In this document: positions 35,501 to 44,875 of the stretch, piece by piece
How positions within the stretch are numbered: the stretch's first letter is position 1
Layout: each line of letters opens with the position of its first letter
The notes under the pieces: generated by a model
What the model was told of the DNA's origin: nothing
Database searches by the model: none
Seen by the model: only the letters and a program-made list of their open reading frames with translations
DNA from: Flavobacterium sp.
GTDB lineage: Bacteria; Bacteroidota; Bacteroidia; Flavobacteriales; Flavobacteriaceae
DNA length: 64,000 nt
NCBI GenBank assembly: GCA_023251135.1
Contig: JAHEZJ010000026.1
Span: forward strand, 35,643-99,642
Direction: 5' to 3'
Program-made: the position numbers and the translations under genes

Positions 35501-38242
35501 GAAGAATTGCTGCATTTGTACAAAGCGCATAAAAACAAACTTGCGGTAAACTTACAACCGCTACGAATACAATATAAAGATTTTGCGTCCTGGCAGAACG
35601 AACAGTTAAAAAATGAAAGTTTAGAAGTTCATAAAGCCTATTGGATTGAAAAATTCGCAGGAGAATTGCCTGTATTCCATCTGCAAAAAAGTAAAATCCG
35701 TCCTAAAATTAAATCCTACAATGGTGAAACAGTTACCGTAAACATTGATACTAAGACGGTACAGGATTTTAAAAATGTATTGGACAAAGAAAACCTGACT
35801 TTATTTATGGGCTTGGTGACTGTCGTAAATCTGTTGATTTACAAATACACCAATCAGCAGGATATTATACTGGGAAGCACCATTACCGGAAGAAATCATA
35901 GCGACTTAGAAGGACAAATAGGTTGTTTTATTAACGTATTGCCTTTGCGTTGCCAGTTTTCGGACGAGGATTCTGTAACAGCGTTATTCCGTAAGGTAAA
36001 AAAACTGACTCAGGAAGCCTACGAACATCAAATTTACCCTTTTGATCAATTAATTGCCGACCTGAATCTGACTCACGATATCAGCAGAAATCCGTTGTTT
36101 GATGCTACTGTCGTTTTACAAAATACCGATTTAGATCAAAAAATAGATTCTTTAAACAGCGAAGGCCTTGCTATAGCCTTGTATGAAAAAACGAAAGCTG
36201 CCGTGAGCAGATTTGACATTTCATTCAATTTTGTAGAAACCCTAAAAGGACTGGAGTTTAGTTTAGTGTACAATACCGACATTTTTGATGCGGCTTTTAT
36301 AGGTCAAATTCAAAAACATTTTCAAAACCTGTTGGTTGCTGTAACCGCTAATCCGGATCGTGACCTTGCTGCTCTGCCATATTTATCTGTTGGCGAAATA
36401 CAGCTTCTTTCAGCAGATTTTAGCAGTGGTGTTTTTAGTACCGAGGTTTGTATGGATATAGTGGATGCTTTTCGTCAACAAGTCTATAAAGCTCCATGGC
36501 AAATAGCGGTGGTCTATAAAAACACCCAGTTAACCTATGAAGAATTAGATCATAATTCGAACAAAATAGCCCATTTACTAACCACAGAATACGGCGTAGG
36601 TAAAGGCGACAAAGTTGGAATTATTCTCGATAAATCAGAACTTCTCATTAGCAGTATACTTGGAATTTTGAAAGCAGGCGGGATCTATGTTCCAATTGAT
36701 ACCGAGAGTCCGAAGATCAGAAAACAGTTTATCGCCAACGACATTGACACCAAAACCATCATTACGCAGATGGACTATATGTTTGACCTTGATTTTTTTG
36801 AGGGAAGCCTTGTAGCCATTGATGTTCAGTTGGATGCTTTAGAAAAGGTGTCGCTGTCCAAACAGGTTATAAACGATCCCGAAGCTCCGGCTTATATCAT
36901 GTACACTTCCGGTTCTACAGGAAATCCAAAAGGGGTTTTAGTACCGCATAAAGGAGTTACGAGACTGGTTAAAAATACCAATTATCTTGATTTTGATACG
37001 GTAAACTCCATATTGTCTACAGGTTCAGTGTCTTTTGATGCTTCTACTTTTGAATTCTGGGGAGCACTGCTTAATGGCGGAAAATTGGTTTTATGCGACA
37101 AAGATGATCTGTTGAATACCAAAAAACTTTCGACATTAATAAAAGCGGAAAAAGTAGATACGATGTGGTTTACATCGGGATTGCTGAATCAGTTTACAGA
37201 TCAGGATGTATCGGTTTTTGAAGGATTGACCAATGTACTTGCGGGAGGTGAAAAATTATCGGCCAAGCACATTCGTAAATTGCTGGAAACCTATCCCAAA
37301 CTAAACCTTATTAACGGTTACGGACCTACTGAAAACACTACGTTTTCGGCAACCTATAAAATTACAGCACCTGTAGAAGAAGATATTCCTATTGGAAAAC
37401 CCATCAACAATTCGAAGGCATACATTTTAGATCAAAGTTTACAATTATGCCCGCTGGGAGTGATTGGCGAAATATATCTGGCAGGTGATGGTCTCTCTTT
37501 GGGTTATCTGAATGCAGCAGCATTAAATGCCGAAAAATTTCTGACGCCGGCAAGTTTAAACCACGAAAGAGTTTATAAAACGGGCGATTTAGGATTGTGG
37601 CTGCCGGATGGGAACATTAAATTCTTTGGAAGAAAAGACAATCAGGTCAAACTTCGCGGGTACAGAATTGAACTCAATGACATCGAAAAAACCTTAGACG
37701 CGCATCCTGAAATCAATGGGGCAGTAGTGGTACTAAAGGAAGCAGCTGCCGATAAATTTATTGTGGCTTACGTCAAAACAACTGCGACAATGAATACAAA
37801 GGAGCTAAAGGCCTATCTGGGTGACAGACTTCCTTTTTATATGATTCCGAGCTATTTTATTGAAGTAGACGATTTCATTTTGAACAAAAACGGAAAGGTG
37901 GACAAAGACCTGCTTCCCGAAATTGATTTATCCCAATTAGAAAGAGAATACATCGCCTACAGAAACGAAACTGAGAAAAGCCTGTCTGAAATCTGGAGCG
38001 AAATACTGGGTATCGAAAAGATCAGTGTAACCGATGATTTCTTTGAAATAGGAGGACATAGCTTAAGAGCGGTGAAATTGGCCAATAGCATTCAGGAGCG
38101 TTTTGGTGTTGAAATAAGTATTGGCCACATATTCCAATTCCGAACTATTGAAGCCATGGGAGAACAGCTCAGTTTCATTCAGAAACAAGAAGAGTTAACT
38201 GCAAACAAAAAAGACCTTCAGGAAATAGATATCGACTTGTAA
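32525..38242 (+). CDS. NRPS 2: half-C - A - T - C - A - T (predicted Ile/Val-like, Val)
   Basis: A 1905-residue protein. Residues 1-225 (IIQDYWFNKIKQY...) are again a C-lobe-like fragment without the HHxxxDG motif, similar in layout to the start of NRPS 1. A1 has YTSGSTGVPKG at about 401 and T1 Ser792 (IGGHS). C has HHIISDG at His979-His980. A2 has YTSGSTGNPKG at about 1460 and T2 Ser1846. The A1 pocket reads D-G-F-F-L-G-V-T-F, near known Ile pockets. A2 reads D-A-F-W-L-G-G-T-F, near the common Val pocket. The C-terminal tail LQEIDIDL is acidic and Ile-rich, a likely docking peptide for the TubC domain that opens NRPS 3. Spacing to NRPS 1 is 69 nt. Confidence 0.95.
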   Translation: MKDKKIIQDYWFNKIKQYSNDTNHLLSKYEQIPSGSYSILLKSSCLDKVNKLSGGNVLAAGTIYLSVFNALLKRYTNNDSIWVASSPFSLQDEPQEKDSVLFYRTAIDNAATFRDVINATKKEIEDTLLYEAIDFELIENEFLNLELTQEEYLHYAFAYTKLNPKNNRIAQAKLCLEIDDTHAGHEAIKIHYDAAKYAASFIENLVQYYTHILENISDLIDTKVNETECITEAEKQQLLDFSGEAEQRIETTVIAVFEEQVAASPHNIALVHKEKKYTYAAVNQKANQLAFQLQKEYDIQPGDRIGVMTDYSDNTIFAFVAALKLGAVYLPLDHNLTEERLAYILSDTQPKVIITQIEYLNDLIPYSVPLFSIDVMLGEESLSDSNWESRNRKGDIAYIMYTSGSTGVPKGVVVKDKSIVRLVKETNYITIDPQDRILAISNPSFDGSTFDIWGTLLNGATLHIPEKDLVLNFELLFQAITANEISVVFMTTALFNAMVDTDIESLRNLRKILFGGEMVSVSHVRKFVNHIGSGRLLHVYGPTENTTFSTFYPVDEVPDEAQSIPIGKPISYTQGFILNENMKLQPIGVSGELYVSGEGLAAGYLNKEELTSKSFVENPYLQNSLLYKTGDICKWLPDGNIEIIGRSDSQVKIRGFRIELGEIERKITSYSGITEAVILVNKDSHDVKFLAAFFVAETPISAAELRLFLTKKLPNYMVPDHITQVQQIPLNRNGKVDQKELNQLAQSKKELTRELILPTTEIQIALHDIWKELFGKEDISITDDFFDIGGHSIKAMNLVSTIHKNLNIKIEIGNVFEDRTIKALSETVLQAKENYFQEIEALAQQSSYPVSSAQQRFWALSQFQEANKAYTIPSIYTFEGELDQSALSFAFQTITARHESFRTTFKEEENLGLRQIIAPEKNNNFTIDTIDFRNRSVEELEKTINDLIQVVFNLSEGPLLKVSLLQVEESRWVLVSVMHHIISDGLSMEVFIEELLHLYKAHKNKLAVNLQPLRIQYKDFASWQNEQLKNESLEVHKAYWIEKFAGELPVFHLQKSKIRPKIKSYNGETVTVNIDTKTVQDFKNVLDKENLTLFMGLVTVVNLLIYKYTNQQDIILGSTITGRNHSDLEGQIGCFINVLPLRCQFSDEDSVTALFRKVKKLTQEAYEHQIYPFDQLIADLNLTHDISRNPLFDATVVLQNTDLDQKIDSLNSEGLAIALYEKTKAAVSRFDISFNFVETLKGLEFSLVYNTDIFDAAFIGQIQKHFQNLLVAVTANPDRDLAALPYLSVGEIQLLSADFSSGVFSTEVCMDIVDAFRQQVYKAPWQIAVVYKNTQLTYEELDHNSNKIAHLLTTEYGVGKGDKVGIILDKSELLISSILGILKAGGIYVPIDTESPKIRKQFIANDIDTKTIITQMDYMFDLDFFEGSLVAIDVQLDALEKVSLSKQVINDPEAPAYIMYTSGSTGNPKGVLVPHKGVTRLVKNTNYLDFDTVNSILSTGSVSFDASTFEFWGALLNGGKLVLCDKDDLLNTKKLSTLIKAEKVDTMWFTSGLLNQFTDQDVSVFEGLTNVLAGGEKLSAKHIRKLLETYPKLNLINGYGPTENTTFSATYKITAPVEEDIPIGKPINNSKAYILDQSLQLCPLGVIGEIYLAGDGLSLGYLNAAALNAEKFLTPASLNHERVYKTGDLGLWLPDGNIKFFGRKDNQVKLRGYRIELNDIEKTLDAHPEINGAVVVLKEAAADKFIVAYVKTTATMNTKELKAYLGDRLPFYMIPSYFIEVDDFILNKNGKVDKDLLPEIDLSQLEREYIAYRNETEKSLSEIWSEILGIEKISVTDDFFEIGGHSLRAVKLANSIQERFGVEISIGHIFQFRTIEAMGEQLSFIQKQEELTANKKDLQEIDIDL

Positions 38243-38322
38243 CAGCGTCTTTTGAGCATAAAACAAGCTGCCATTTTACTTTAATAATTGAAAAAAGATC
38301 CTCCGAAAATTAAAATAAACCA

Positions 38323-41300
38323 ATGAAAAAATTAATTGAGAAACTACAGGGAGAAGGAATTTTACTTGAAATAGTAGATAATAAATTAAAGGTTTTTGCC
38401 GAAAAATCGAATATTGACCATAGCTTAATTGAAGAAATAAAAAAGCATAAAGATGAATTGACACTTTTTTTGCTCGACAATGCCAAACTGCAATCGTCAA
38501 AACCAGCACTGCCTGAAATACTAAAAGTGACTGATTCAGCGTACTATCCGTTATCTTCTTCTCAATACAGAATGTGGGTTTTAAGTCAGATGGAAGAATC
38601 TAACCGGGCCTACAATGTTCCGGCATTATACACTTTTGAAGGCAACCTTAAGGTAAAAACATTAGAACAAGCCTTTCAACTCGTGATAGAACGTCATGAA
38701 ATCCTGAGAACTCAATTTGTAAGTCAGGAGAACAGTGTGGCACAAAAAATAATACCTGCCGGAGCAATACAATTCCGTGTAGCCGAAATAGATTTAAGGA
38801 ATACCACCACGAGTGTTGAGGCATTAATCAGCAAAGAAATGTCGTATTCTTTTGATCTTGAAAACGATTTACTCCTAAAAAGCACGGTGTATCAAACCGA
38901 AGCGAACCAATGGATTTTCTTTTTTATGATTCATCATATCATTAGCGACGGCTGGTCTATGGGCGTACTCATAAATGAAATATTAGAAAACTATATAACA
39001 TTAGAGAACGGGAATACCGTTGCAAAAGAGCCGTTGGCCATACAATACAAAGACTATGCGGTATGGCAGCAAAACCTGCTGAACGAGGATTATTTTGCAG
39101 CGCATAAAGCTTATTGGATCTCACAGATTTCGGGCGAAATTCCTAAAATTCAGCTTCCTTTCAGTAAAACAAGACCGGTATTAAAAACCTATAACGGAGA
39201 TACCGTTTACAGAACGATAAACAAAGAAACAAGTACGAAGTTCCAAAAAGTATGTCTGGATAACGAGAGTACCTTGTTTATGGGGTTACTGGCGACCTTA
39301 AAGATATTGCTTTTCAAATACACCAATCAAACCGATGTGATTGTGGGATCCCCGATAGCGGGTCGTGAAACACAGCTGCTTCACCATCAGTTGGGTTTGT
39401 ATTTAAATACCATCGCGTTAAGGACAGCTATTGACGCCAAAGATAGTTTTGAATCTTTCTTAAAAAGGATAAAAGAAACCACGCTTAAAGCCTACAACTA
39501 TCAGGCATATCCTTTTGATAAGCTAATAGAAGATGCAAAACCGGAAACTGATTTAAGCAGAAATCCGTTGTTTGATATCTTCCTGATTTTACAAAACAAC
39601 GAAAGTGCAAGCGTAAAAAACATTGGAGAGAACTTAAAGGTTCAGGCTTTAGAGACCGAAAACAAAACCAGTAAGTTTGATTTACTCTTCAATTTTGTTG
39701 AGGTTGACGAAAATTTAGAATTCAGTATCGTTTACAATACCGATTTGTACGATGCCTTTTTTATCGAACAAATCACTGTTCATTTTGAACATTTGTTAAA
39801 CGTAGTCAGTACAATCCCATCAGAAACAATTGAGAATATAACTCTGGTTAGTGATGCCGAAAAGAAGAAGCTGATTCTGGATTTTAATGCTACCGAGTAC
39901 ACAAATCAGGTATGTGTTCCGTTAAACGTTTTATTTGAAGAGCAGGCCGAAAAATTGGCTGATCACACAGCACTTCGCTTCAAAGAAAAAGAATTTACGT
40001 TTAAAGAACTAAATGAAAAAGTCAATCAGCTGACTTATTATTTACGCGAAGAAAAAAACATTAAACAAGGCGATTTCGTAGTGGTAAAACTGCCACGAAG
40101 CGAACAAATGATTGTTACTCTTATGGCAATCATAAAAGCGGGAGCAGCCTATATTCCGGTAGAACCGCAATATCCGGAAGAAAGAATAAACTTTATTATA
40201 GCCGACAGTCAATGTAAATTTTTGATTGATGAAGCCGTTTTAGAAAACATTTCAGAACAGCTAGCTTCTTTCCCTAAAAACAATCCGCAAAACCACAATA
40301 AAGTTACCGATTTGGCCTATGTATTGTACACCTCGGGATCTACCGGTAACCCAAAAGGATGCATGATTACGCATGAGGGAGTTACCAACAGAATCGACTG
40401 GATGTGGAACGAATACCACTATACTTCCGATGACGTTATTTTGCAAAAAACCACTTTTACTTTTGATGTTTCGGTATGGGAAATTTTTATGCCCTTATGC
40501 TGGGGAACTAAAATGGTACTGTGCGAACAGGACGATATTTCGGCTCCGCATCGCATCTTAAATTTGATCGAAACGAACAGAGTAACCAGTCTGCACTTTG
40601 TGCCAAGTATGCTCAATACCTTTATCGCTTCTGTGACAAATACAGCACAATTAGCGGATAAGCTGGCCAGTTTGCGTGCCGTGATCACCAGTGGTGAAGC
40701 TCTAACGCCAAAAACCGTTAACGAATGGTACAGCAAAATTTCTGCTGCACCTATCTACAATCTTTATGGCCCGACCGAAGCTTCGATAGACGTTACCTAC
40801 TTTAATACTGCTCCGGGCAATGAAAGCATCCCAATCGGGAAACCGATCTGGAACACTCAGATCTATATTTTGAGCGATTCGGGAGCTGTGCAGCCTATTG
40901 GTTTAGCAGGAGAAATTTGCATTGCAGGAAAAGGACTTGCCTTGGGATATTTAAACAATGCGGACTTAACCAGTCAAAAGTTTGTGGCGAATCCGTTTCA
41001 TCCCGGAGAAAAAATGTACAGAACCGGAGATCTAGGTCTGTGGTCGCCTGACGGAAATATCGAATACTTAGGCCGAAAAGATTTTCAGGTAAAAATTAGA
41101 GGATTTAGAATCGAACTCGAAGAAATAGAGGCCGCTTTAAACCAACATCCTCAAATTGCAACGGCGGTCGTATTAGACCATACCAATGAAAACAGCGGCG
41201 ATAAATACCTGACCGGATATTTGGTGGCAACGACCGAATTAGTCAAGGAAGAACTCAACTTATGGCTGGGAAACAAATTGCCTCCCTATATGATTCCGTC

Positions 41301-44300
41301 TAATTTTGTGGTAGTGGAGGAGATTCCGTTAACCAATAGCGGTAAAGTTGACCGAAATAAATTGCGTAAAAGCAATGGCGTAAGTCTAAAAACAACCGTT
41401 GCTTACGTCCCTGTTCAAAATGATACCGAGCAAAAACTAGTAGAAATATGGGAAAGGATACTCCACAACAATAAGATCGGGATACTTGAAGATTTTTTTA
41501 CACTTGGCGGACACAGTCTTAGTGCTACCCATTTATCGAATGTCGTAAACAGGGAATTTAATGTAAAAATCAACCTCAGAGATGTTTTCGAAAACCGAAA
41601 CATTCAAAGCCTGGCCAAAAAAATAACGGAGACTTCGACTGCTGTTTACCAGGAAATCAAAGAAGCTCCGAAGGGTGCCAATTACCTGCTTTCATCAGGG
41701 CAAAAAAGACTCTGGTTGCTGTCTCATCTGGAAGAGGCCAGTGTGGCTTTAAACATGTACAAAATATTTACGTTTACCGGAGTATTGGATCTTTCGATAT
41801 TCAAAGAAGCTTTTCTGATCGTAATAAAAAGACACGAAAGTTTACGAACCGTTTTCAGACTGGACGAAAATGGTATCGTTAAGCAATACATTAAACCATT
41901 TGATCAAAATGTACTGAATCTGACGATTGAGGATTTTAGACAAAATCAACATACTCAGGAAACCATAGATGCGAAGATCAATCAGGAAATCGACCAGTCT
42001 TTTAATCTTGAAGAAGATTCGTTACTGCGATTGAAATTGTATCAGTTACAAGACGATCAATGGATATTTTCTTTTGTCATGCATCATATTATCAGTGACG
42101 GATTGTCGATGAACATCCTGACCAAAGAGTTTGTATCCCATTACCAAACCCTGGCCAAAGGAAAAGCGGTAACGGCTCCCGATTTAAAAATTCAGTACAA
42201 AGATTATGCGCAATGGCAAACCGATCAGTTTCAAACAGAGGATTATAAAAATCAGTTACAGCATTGGTTAAAAAAGTTTGAAGGCGAAGTACCTGTACTG
42301 GACTTTCCTACTGATAAATCAAGAGCTGCAATTAATGCCTATCAGGGAGATTCGGTTGATTTTACCATTGAAAAAGAAACCCTTTCAAAATTCAAAAACT
42401 TTTGTGCGAGTCACGGGGTTACGGTTTTTACCGGACTTTTGGCTCTCGTTAAAACCCTATTGTACAAATATACCCAGCAACAGGACATTACCGTAGGAAC
42501 CCCAATTGGAGGCAGAATCCATACCGATTTAGAGGACCAGATTGGACTTTATATCAACACGGTTCCGTTGCGAACAGTATTTGATGAAAATAGCGATTTT
42601 AAAAATTTATTGCACAAAGTAGAGCAAAGTGTTATCGATGCACAGGAAAATCAAATGGTTGCTTTTGACGAATTGGTTCTCAATTTAGATTTGCAAATGA
42701 GTCGTAACAGACATCCGTTATTTGATGTATGGTTTGTGTTAAGAGACAATGCTATTGAGGCCGACAAACAGACACTAGAAATAGAAAACCTGCAAATTGC
42801 AGAATACAATGAGGTAACCCTGAAAAAATGTTTGTTTGACTTAGTATTCAACTTCATCGAAAGCGAAGGACAGTTAGAAGGTAAAATAGAATACAAATCG
42901 GGCTTGTATGTTCGCGAAACCATTGTACGACTGATCGCCAACTTAAAAGTACTGCTGAATCAGGTAATTTTAAATACCGATCAAAGCCTGGTTGCGTTGT
43001 CTTTCCTGAATGTCGAAGAAGAAAACTTACTGCTTCATATTTTTAATAACACCGAAAGAGATTATAGCGCACAGCCGAAAACCTTGACAGAGCTGTTTAC
43101 CAAACAGGCAGCAAAAACGCCGGAACAAACAGCGATTGTTTTTGAAGATAAAAAAATAACCTATCAGGAACTCGATGAAGTATCCAATAAGTTGGGGAAT
43201 TATTTAAAGAAAAAATACGGCGTAAAACCAAATGAATTTGTTGGTGTTAAATTAAACCGAAGCGAGTGGAATGTCATTTCGTTATTGGCCATTTTAAAAA
43301 GCGGAGGAGTTTATGTACCTATCGACATCGCTTATCCGGAGGAACGAATTGATTATATTATTGAAAACAGCGATTGTAAACTGGTCATCGATTCCGATGA
43401 AATTTACGATTTCAGATCAATGGAAAAGCTTTACAGCAGTGCTTTAGATACAGCTGGCAACAATCCGGATGATCTGGCCTACCTTATTTACACCTCTGGT
43501 TCAACAGGTAACCCGAAAGGAGTGGCGATACAACACGCTGCGATTTCGAATACCATTTTGTCGCAGATCGAATTTTTTGGAAATGAAAATAAAGAAAGAG
43601 CGCTTCAGTTAGCTTCCTTTTCGTTTGATGCTTCCATTTCTGAAATATTCACCGTTTTGGCTTCGGGTGGAGAATTACACCTCATAACCGATGAGTTAAA
43701 AAAAGACACCGAAGAATTAGAAAATTACATCGAGGAGCACGCCATTAATTTTGCCACCATTTCTCCATCGTATTTAAAATTAGTACAGCTCGATAAAATT
43801 AAAAATTTAAAAAAACTCGTAACTGCCGGAGAAGCGGCTCCTGTAGAAGAAGTAAAAAAATACCTGACCTATGGCGGAACTTGTTTTAATGCTTACGGGC
43901 CTACAGAAACCAGTATTTGCGCCACCATTTATAAAATTGACGGAAACGATTCACTGCAGGAACAGGCAAATGTTCCGATCGGATTCCCGATCGCCAACAC
44001 CAAAATTTACATACTGGGAACCGATGAAAAATTGCTTCCGCTTGGTGCCATCGGCGAAATTTATGTAAGCGGAGCCGGTTTAGCCCAGGGCTATCTGAAC
44101 AATCCTGAAATGACACATCAAAAGTTTATAAACAACCCTTTTGCTGAAGGTGAAAAATTATACAAAACCGGTGATTTAGGTAAATGGCTCGCCAACGGTG
44201 CGATTGAATATGCCGGACGAAATGACGATCAGGTAAAAGTGAGAGGCTTTAGAATTGAACTGGGCGAAATAGAAACCGTGATCAAACAGCACGAAGCGAT

Positions 44301-44838
44301 CGAAGATGCTGTGGTAGTAGTCAAAGAAGACAGTTTAGGGATTAAGGAAACCGTTGCCTTTTTTGTGCTGCATCCCGATTCGGTTTCAGATACAGATGAC
44401 ATTAAAGAATTTTTAGAAGACAAACTGCCGGAATATATGATTCCGTCTCACTTTATAAGTTTAAAAGAATTTCCGCTTACCCTAAATGGAAAAACAGACA
44501 AAAAGAAACTTTTACAGAACAAATCACTAACCGAAAATTTTTCGAGAAACTATCTGGCACCCCGTGATGAGGTAGAAAGCAAACTTGCTGCTTTGTGGGA
44601 AGAAGTGCTCGAAGTGGATCAGGTGGGGGTACTGGATGACTTTTTTAAAATAGGCGGTCACAGTTTAAAAGCCACTTATCTGATCACCAGAATAAAAACG
44701 GAATTTAACGCAAAGCTCGACCTTATTTCGATTTTCAACAATGCCACTTTGGAAGCAATGGCCGGTGAAATCAAGAAAGCACAACTCGTAAATGCTGAAG
44801 TCACGATTAGTGATGACTTTGAAAATATCTCTATATAA
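38323..44838 (+). CDS. NRPS 3: TubC docking - C - A - T - C - A - T (predicted Ser, Tyr/Phe)
   Basis: A 2171-residue protein. The N-terminal 55 residues (MKKLIEKLQGEGILLEIVDN..., IEEIKKHKDELTLFL) match the TubC beta-hairpin docking domain. C1 has HHIISDG at His204-His205, A1 YTSGSTGNPKG at about 669, T1 Ser1065. C2 has HHIISDG at His1254-His1255, A2 YTSGSTGNPKG at about 1723, T2 Ser2114. The A1 pocket reads D-V-W-H-I-S-L-I-D, a clear serine pocket. A2 reads D-A-S-T-V-A-A-I-C, close to Tyr pockets and next to Phe. The protein ends SDDFENISI, an acidic/Ile tail as in other C-termini here. The beta-hydroxylase gene starts 37 nt after the stop, which suggests that the aromatic residue is hydroxylated on T2. 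Confidence 0.95.
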   Translation: MKKLIEKLQGEGILLEIVDNKLKVFAEKSNIDHSLIEEIKKHKDELTLFLLDNAKLQSSKPALPEILKVTDSAYYPLSSSQYRMWVLSQMEESNRAYNVPALYTFEGNLKVKTLEQAFQLVIERHEILRTQFVSQENSVAQKIIPAGAIQFRVAEIDLRNTTTSVEALISKEMSYSFDLENDLLLKSTVYQTEANQWIFFFMIHHIISDGWSMGVLINEILENYITLENGNTVAKEPLAIQYKDYAVWQQNLLNEDYFAAHKAYWISQISGEIPKIQLPFSKTRPVLKTYNGDTVYRTINKETSTKFQKVCLDNESTLFMGLLATLKILLFKYTNQTDVIVGSPIAGRETQLLHHQLGLYLNTIALRTAIDAKDSFESFLKRIKETTLKAYNYQAYPFDKLIEDAKPETDLSRNPLFDIFLILQNNESASVKNIGENLKVQALETENKTSKFDLLFNFVEVDENLEFSIVYNTDLYDAFFIEQITVHFEHLLNVVSTIPSETIENITLVSDAEKKKLILDFNATEYTNQVCVPLNVLFEEQAEKLADHTALRFKEKEFTFKELNEKVNQLTYYLREEKNIKQGDFVVVKLPRSEQMIVTLMAIIKAGAAYIPVEPQYPEERINFIIADSQCKFLIDEAVLENISEQLASFPKNNPQNHNKVTDLAYVLYTSGSTGNPKGCMITHEGVTNRIDWMWNEYHYTSDDVILQKTTFTFDVSVWEIFMPLCWGTKMVLCEQDDISAPHRILNLIETNRVTSLHFVPSMLNTFIASVTNTAQLADKLASLRAVITSGEALTPKTVNEWYSKISAAPIYNLYGPTEASIDVTYFNTAPGNESIPIGKPIWNTQIYILSDSGAVQPIGLAGEICIAGKGLALGYLNNADLTSQKFVANPFHPGEKMYRTGDLGLWSPDGNIEYLGRKDFQVKIRGFRIELEEIEAALNQHPQIATAVVLDHTNENSGDKYLTGYLVATTELVKEELNLWLGNKLPPYMIPSNFVVVEEIPLTNSGKVDRNKLRKSNGVSLKTTVAYVPVQNDTEQKLVEIWERILHNNKIGILEDFFTLGGHSLSATHLSNVVNREFNVKINLRDVFENRNIQSLAKKITETSTAVYQEIKEAPKGANYLLSSGQKRLWLLSHLEEASVALNMYKIFTFTGVLDLSIFKEAFLIVIKRHESLRTVFRLDENGIVKQYIKPFDQNVLNLTIEDFRQNQHTQETIDAKINQEIDQSFNLEEDSLLRLKLYQLQDDQWIFSFVMHHIISDGLSMNILTKEFVSHYQTLAKGKAVTAPDLKIQYKDYAQWQTDQFQTEDYKNQLQHWLKKFEGEVPVLDFPTDKSRAAINAYQGDSVDFTIEKETLSKFKNFCASHGVTVFTGLLALVKTLLYKYTQQQDITVGTPIGGRIHTDLEDQIGLYINTVPLRTVFDENSDFKNLLHKVEQSVIDAQENQMVAFDELVLNLDLQMSRNRHPLFDVWFVLRDNAIEADKQTLEIENLQIAEYNEVTLKKCLFDLVFNFIESEGQLEGKIEYKSGLYVRETIVRLIANLKVLLNQVILNTDQSLVALSFLNVEEENLLLHIFNNTERDYSAQPKTLTELFTKQAAKTPEQTAIVFEDKKITYQELDEVSNKLGNYLKKKYGVKPNEFVGVKLNRSEWNVISLLAILKSGGVYVPIDIAYPEERIDYIIENSDCKLVIDSDEIYDFRSMEKLYSSALDTAGNNPDDLAYLIYTSGSTGNPKGVAIQHAAISNTILSQIEFFGNENKERALQLASFSFDASISEIFTVLASGGELHLITDELKKDTEELENYIEEHAINFATISPSYLKLVQLDKIKNLKKLVTAGEAAPVEEVKKYLTYGGTCFNAYGPTETSICATIYKIDGNDSLQEQANVPIGFPIANTKIYILGTDEKLLPLGAIGEIYVSGAGLAQGYLNNPEMTHQKFINNPFAEGEKLYKTGDLGKWLANGAIEYAGRNDDQVKVRGFRIELGEIETVIKQHEAIEDAVVVVKEDSLGIKETVAFFVLHPDSVSDTDDIKEFLEDKLPEYMIPSHFISLKEFPLTLNGKTDKKKLLQNKSLTENFSRNYLAPRDEVESKLAALWEEVLEVDQVGVLDDFFKIGGHSLKATYLITRIKTEFNAKLDLISIFNNATLEAMAGEIKKAQLVNAEVTISDDFENISI

Positions 44839-44875
44839 CCAAACTACATTTTTTAAAACTATAAAATCTATTGAA

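Noticed and set aside
44792-44875. Earlier start of the beta-hydroxylase overlapping NRPS 3
   Set aside because: The extra 28 residues are out-of-frame translation of the NRPS 3 tail; the ATG at 44876 yields a protein of CmlA-like length.
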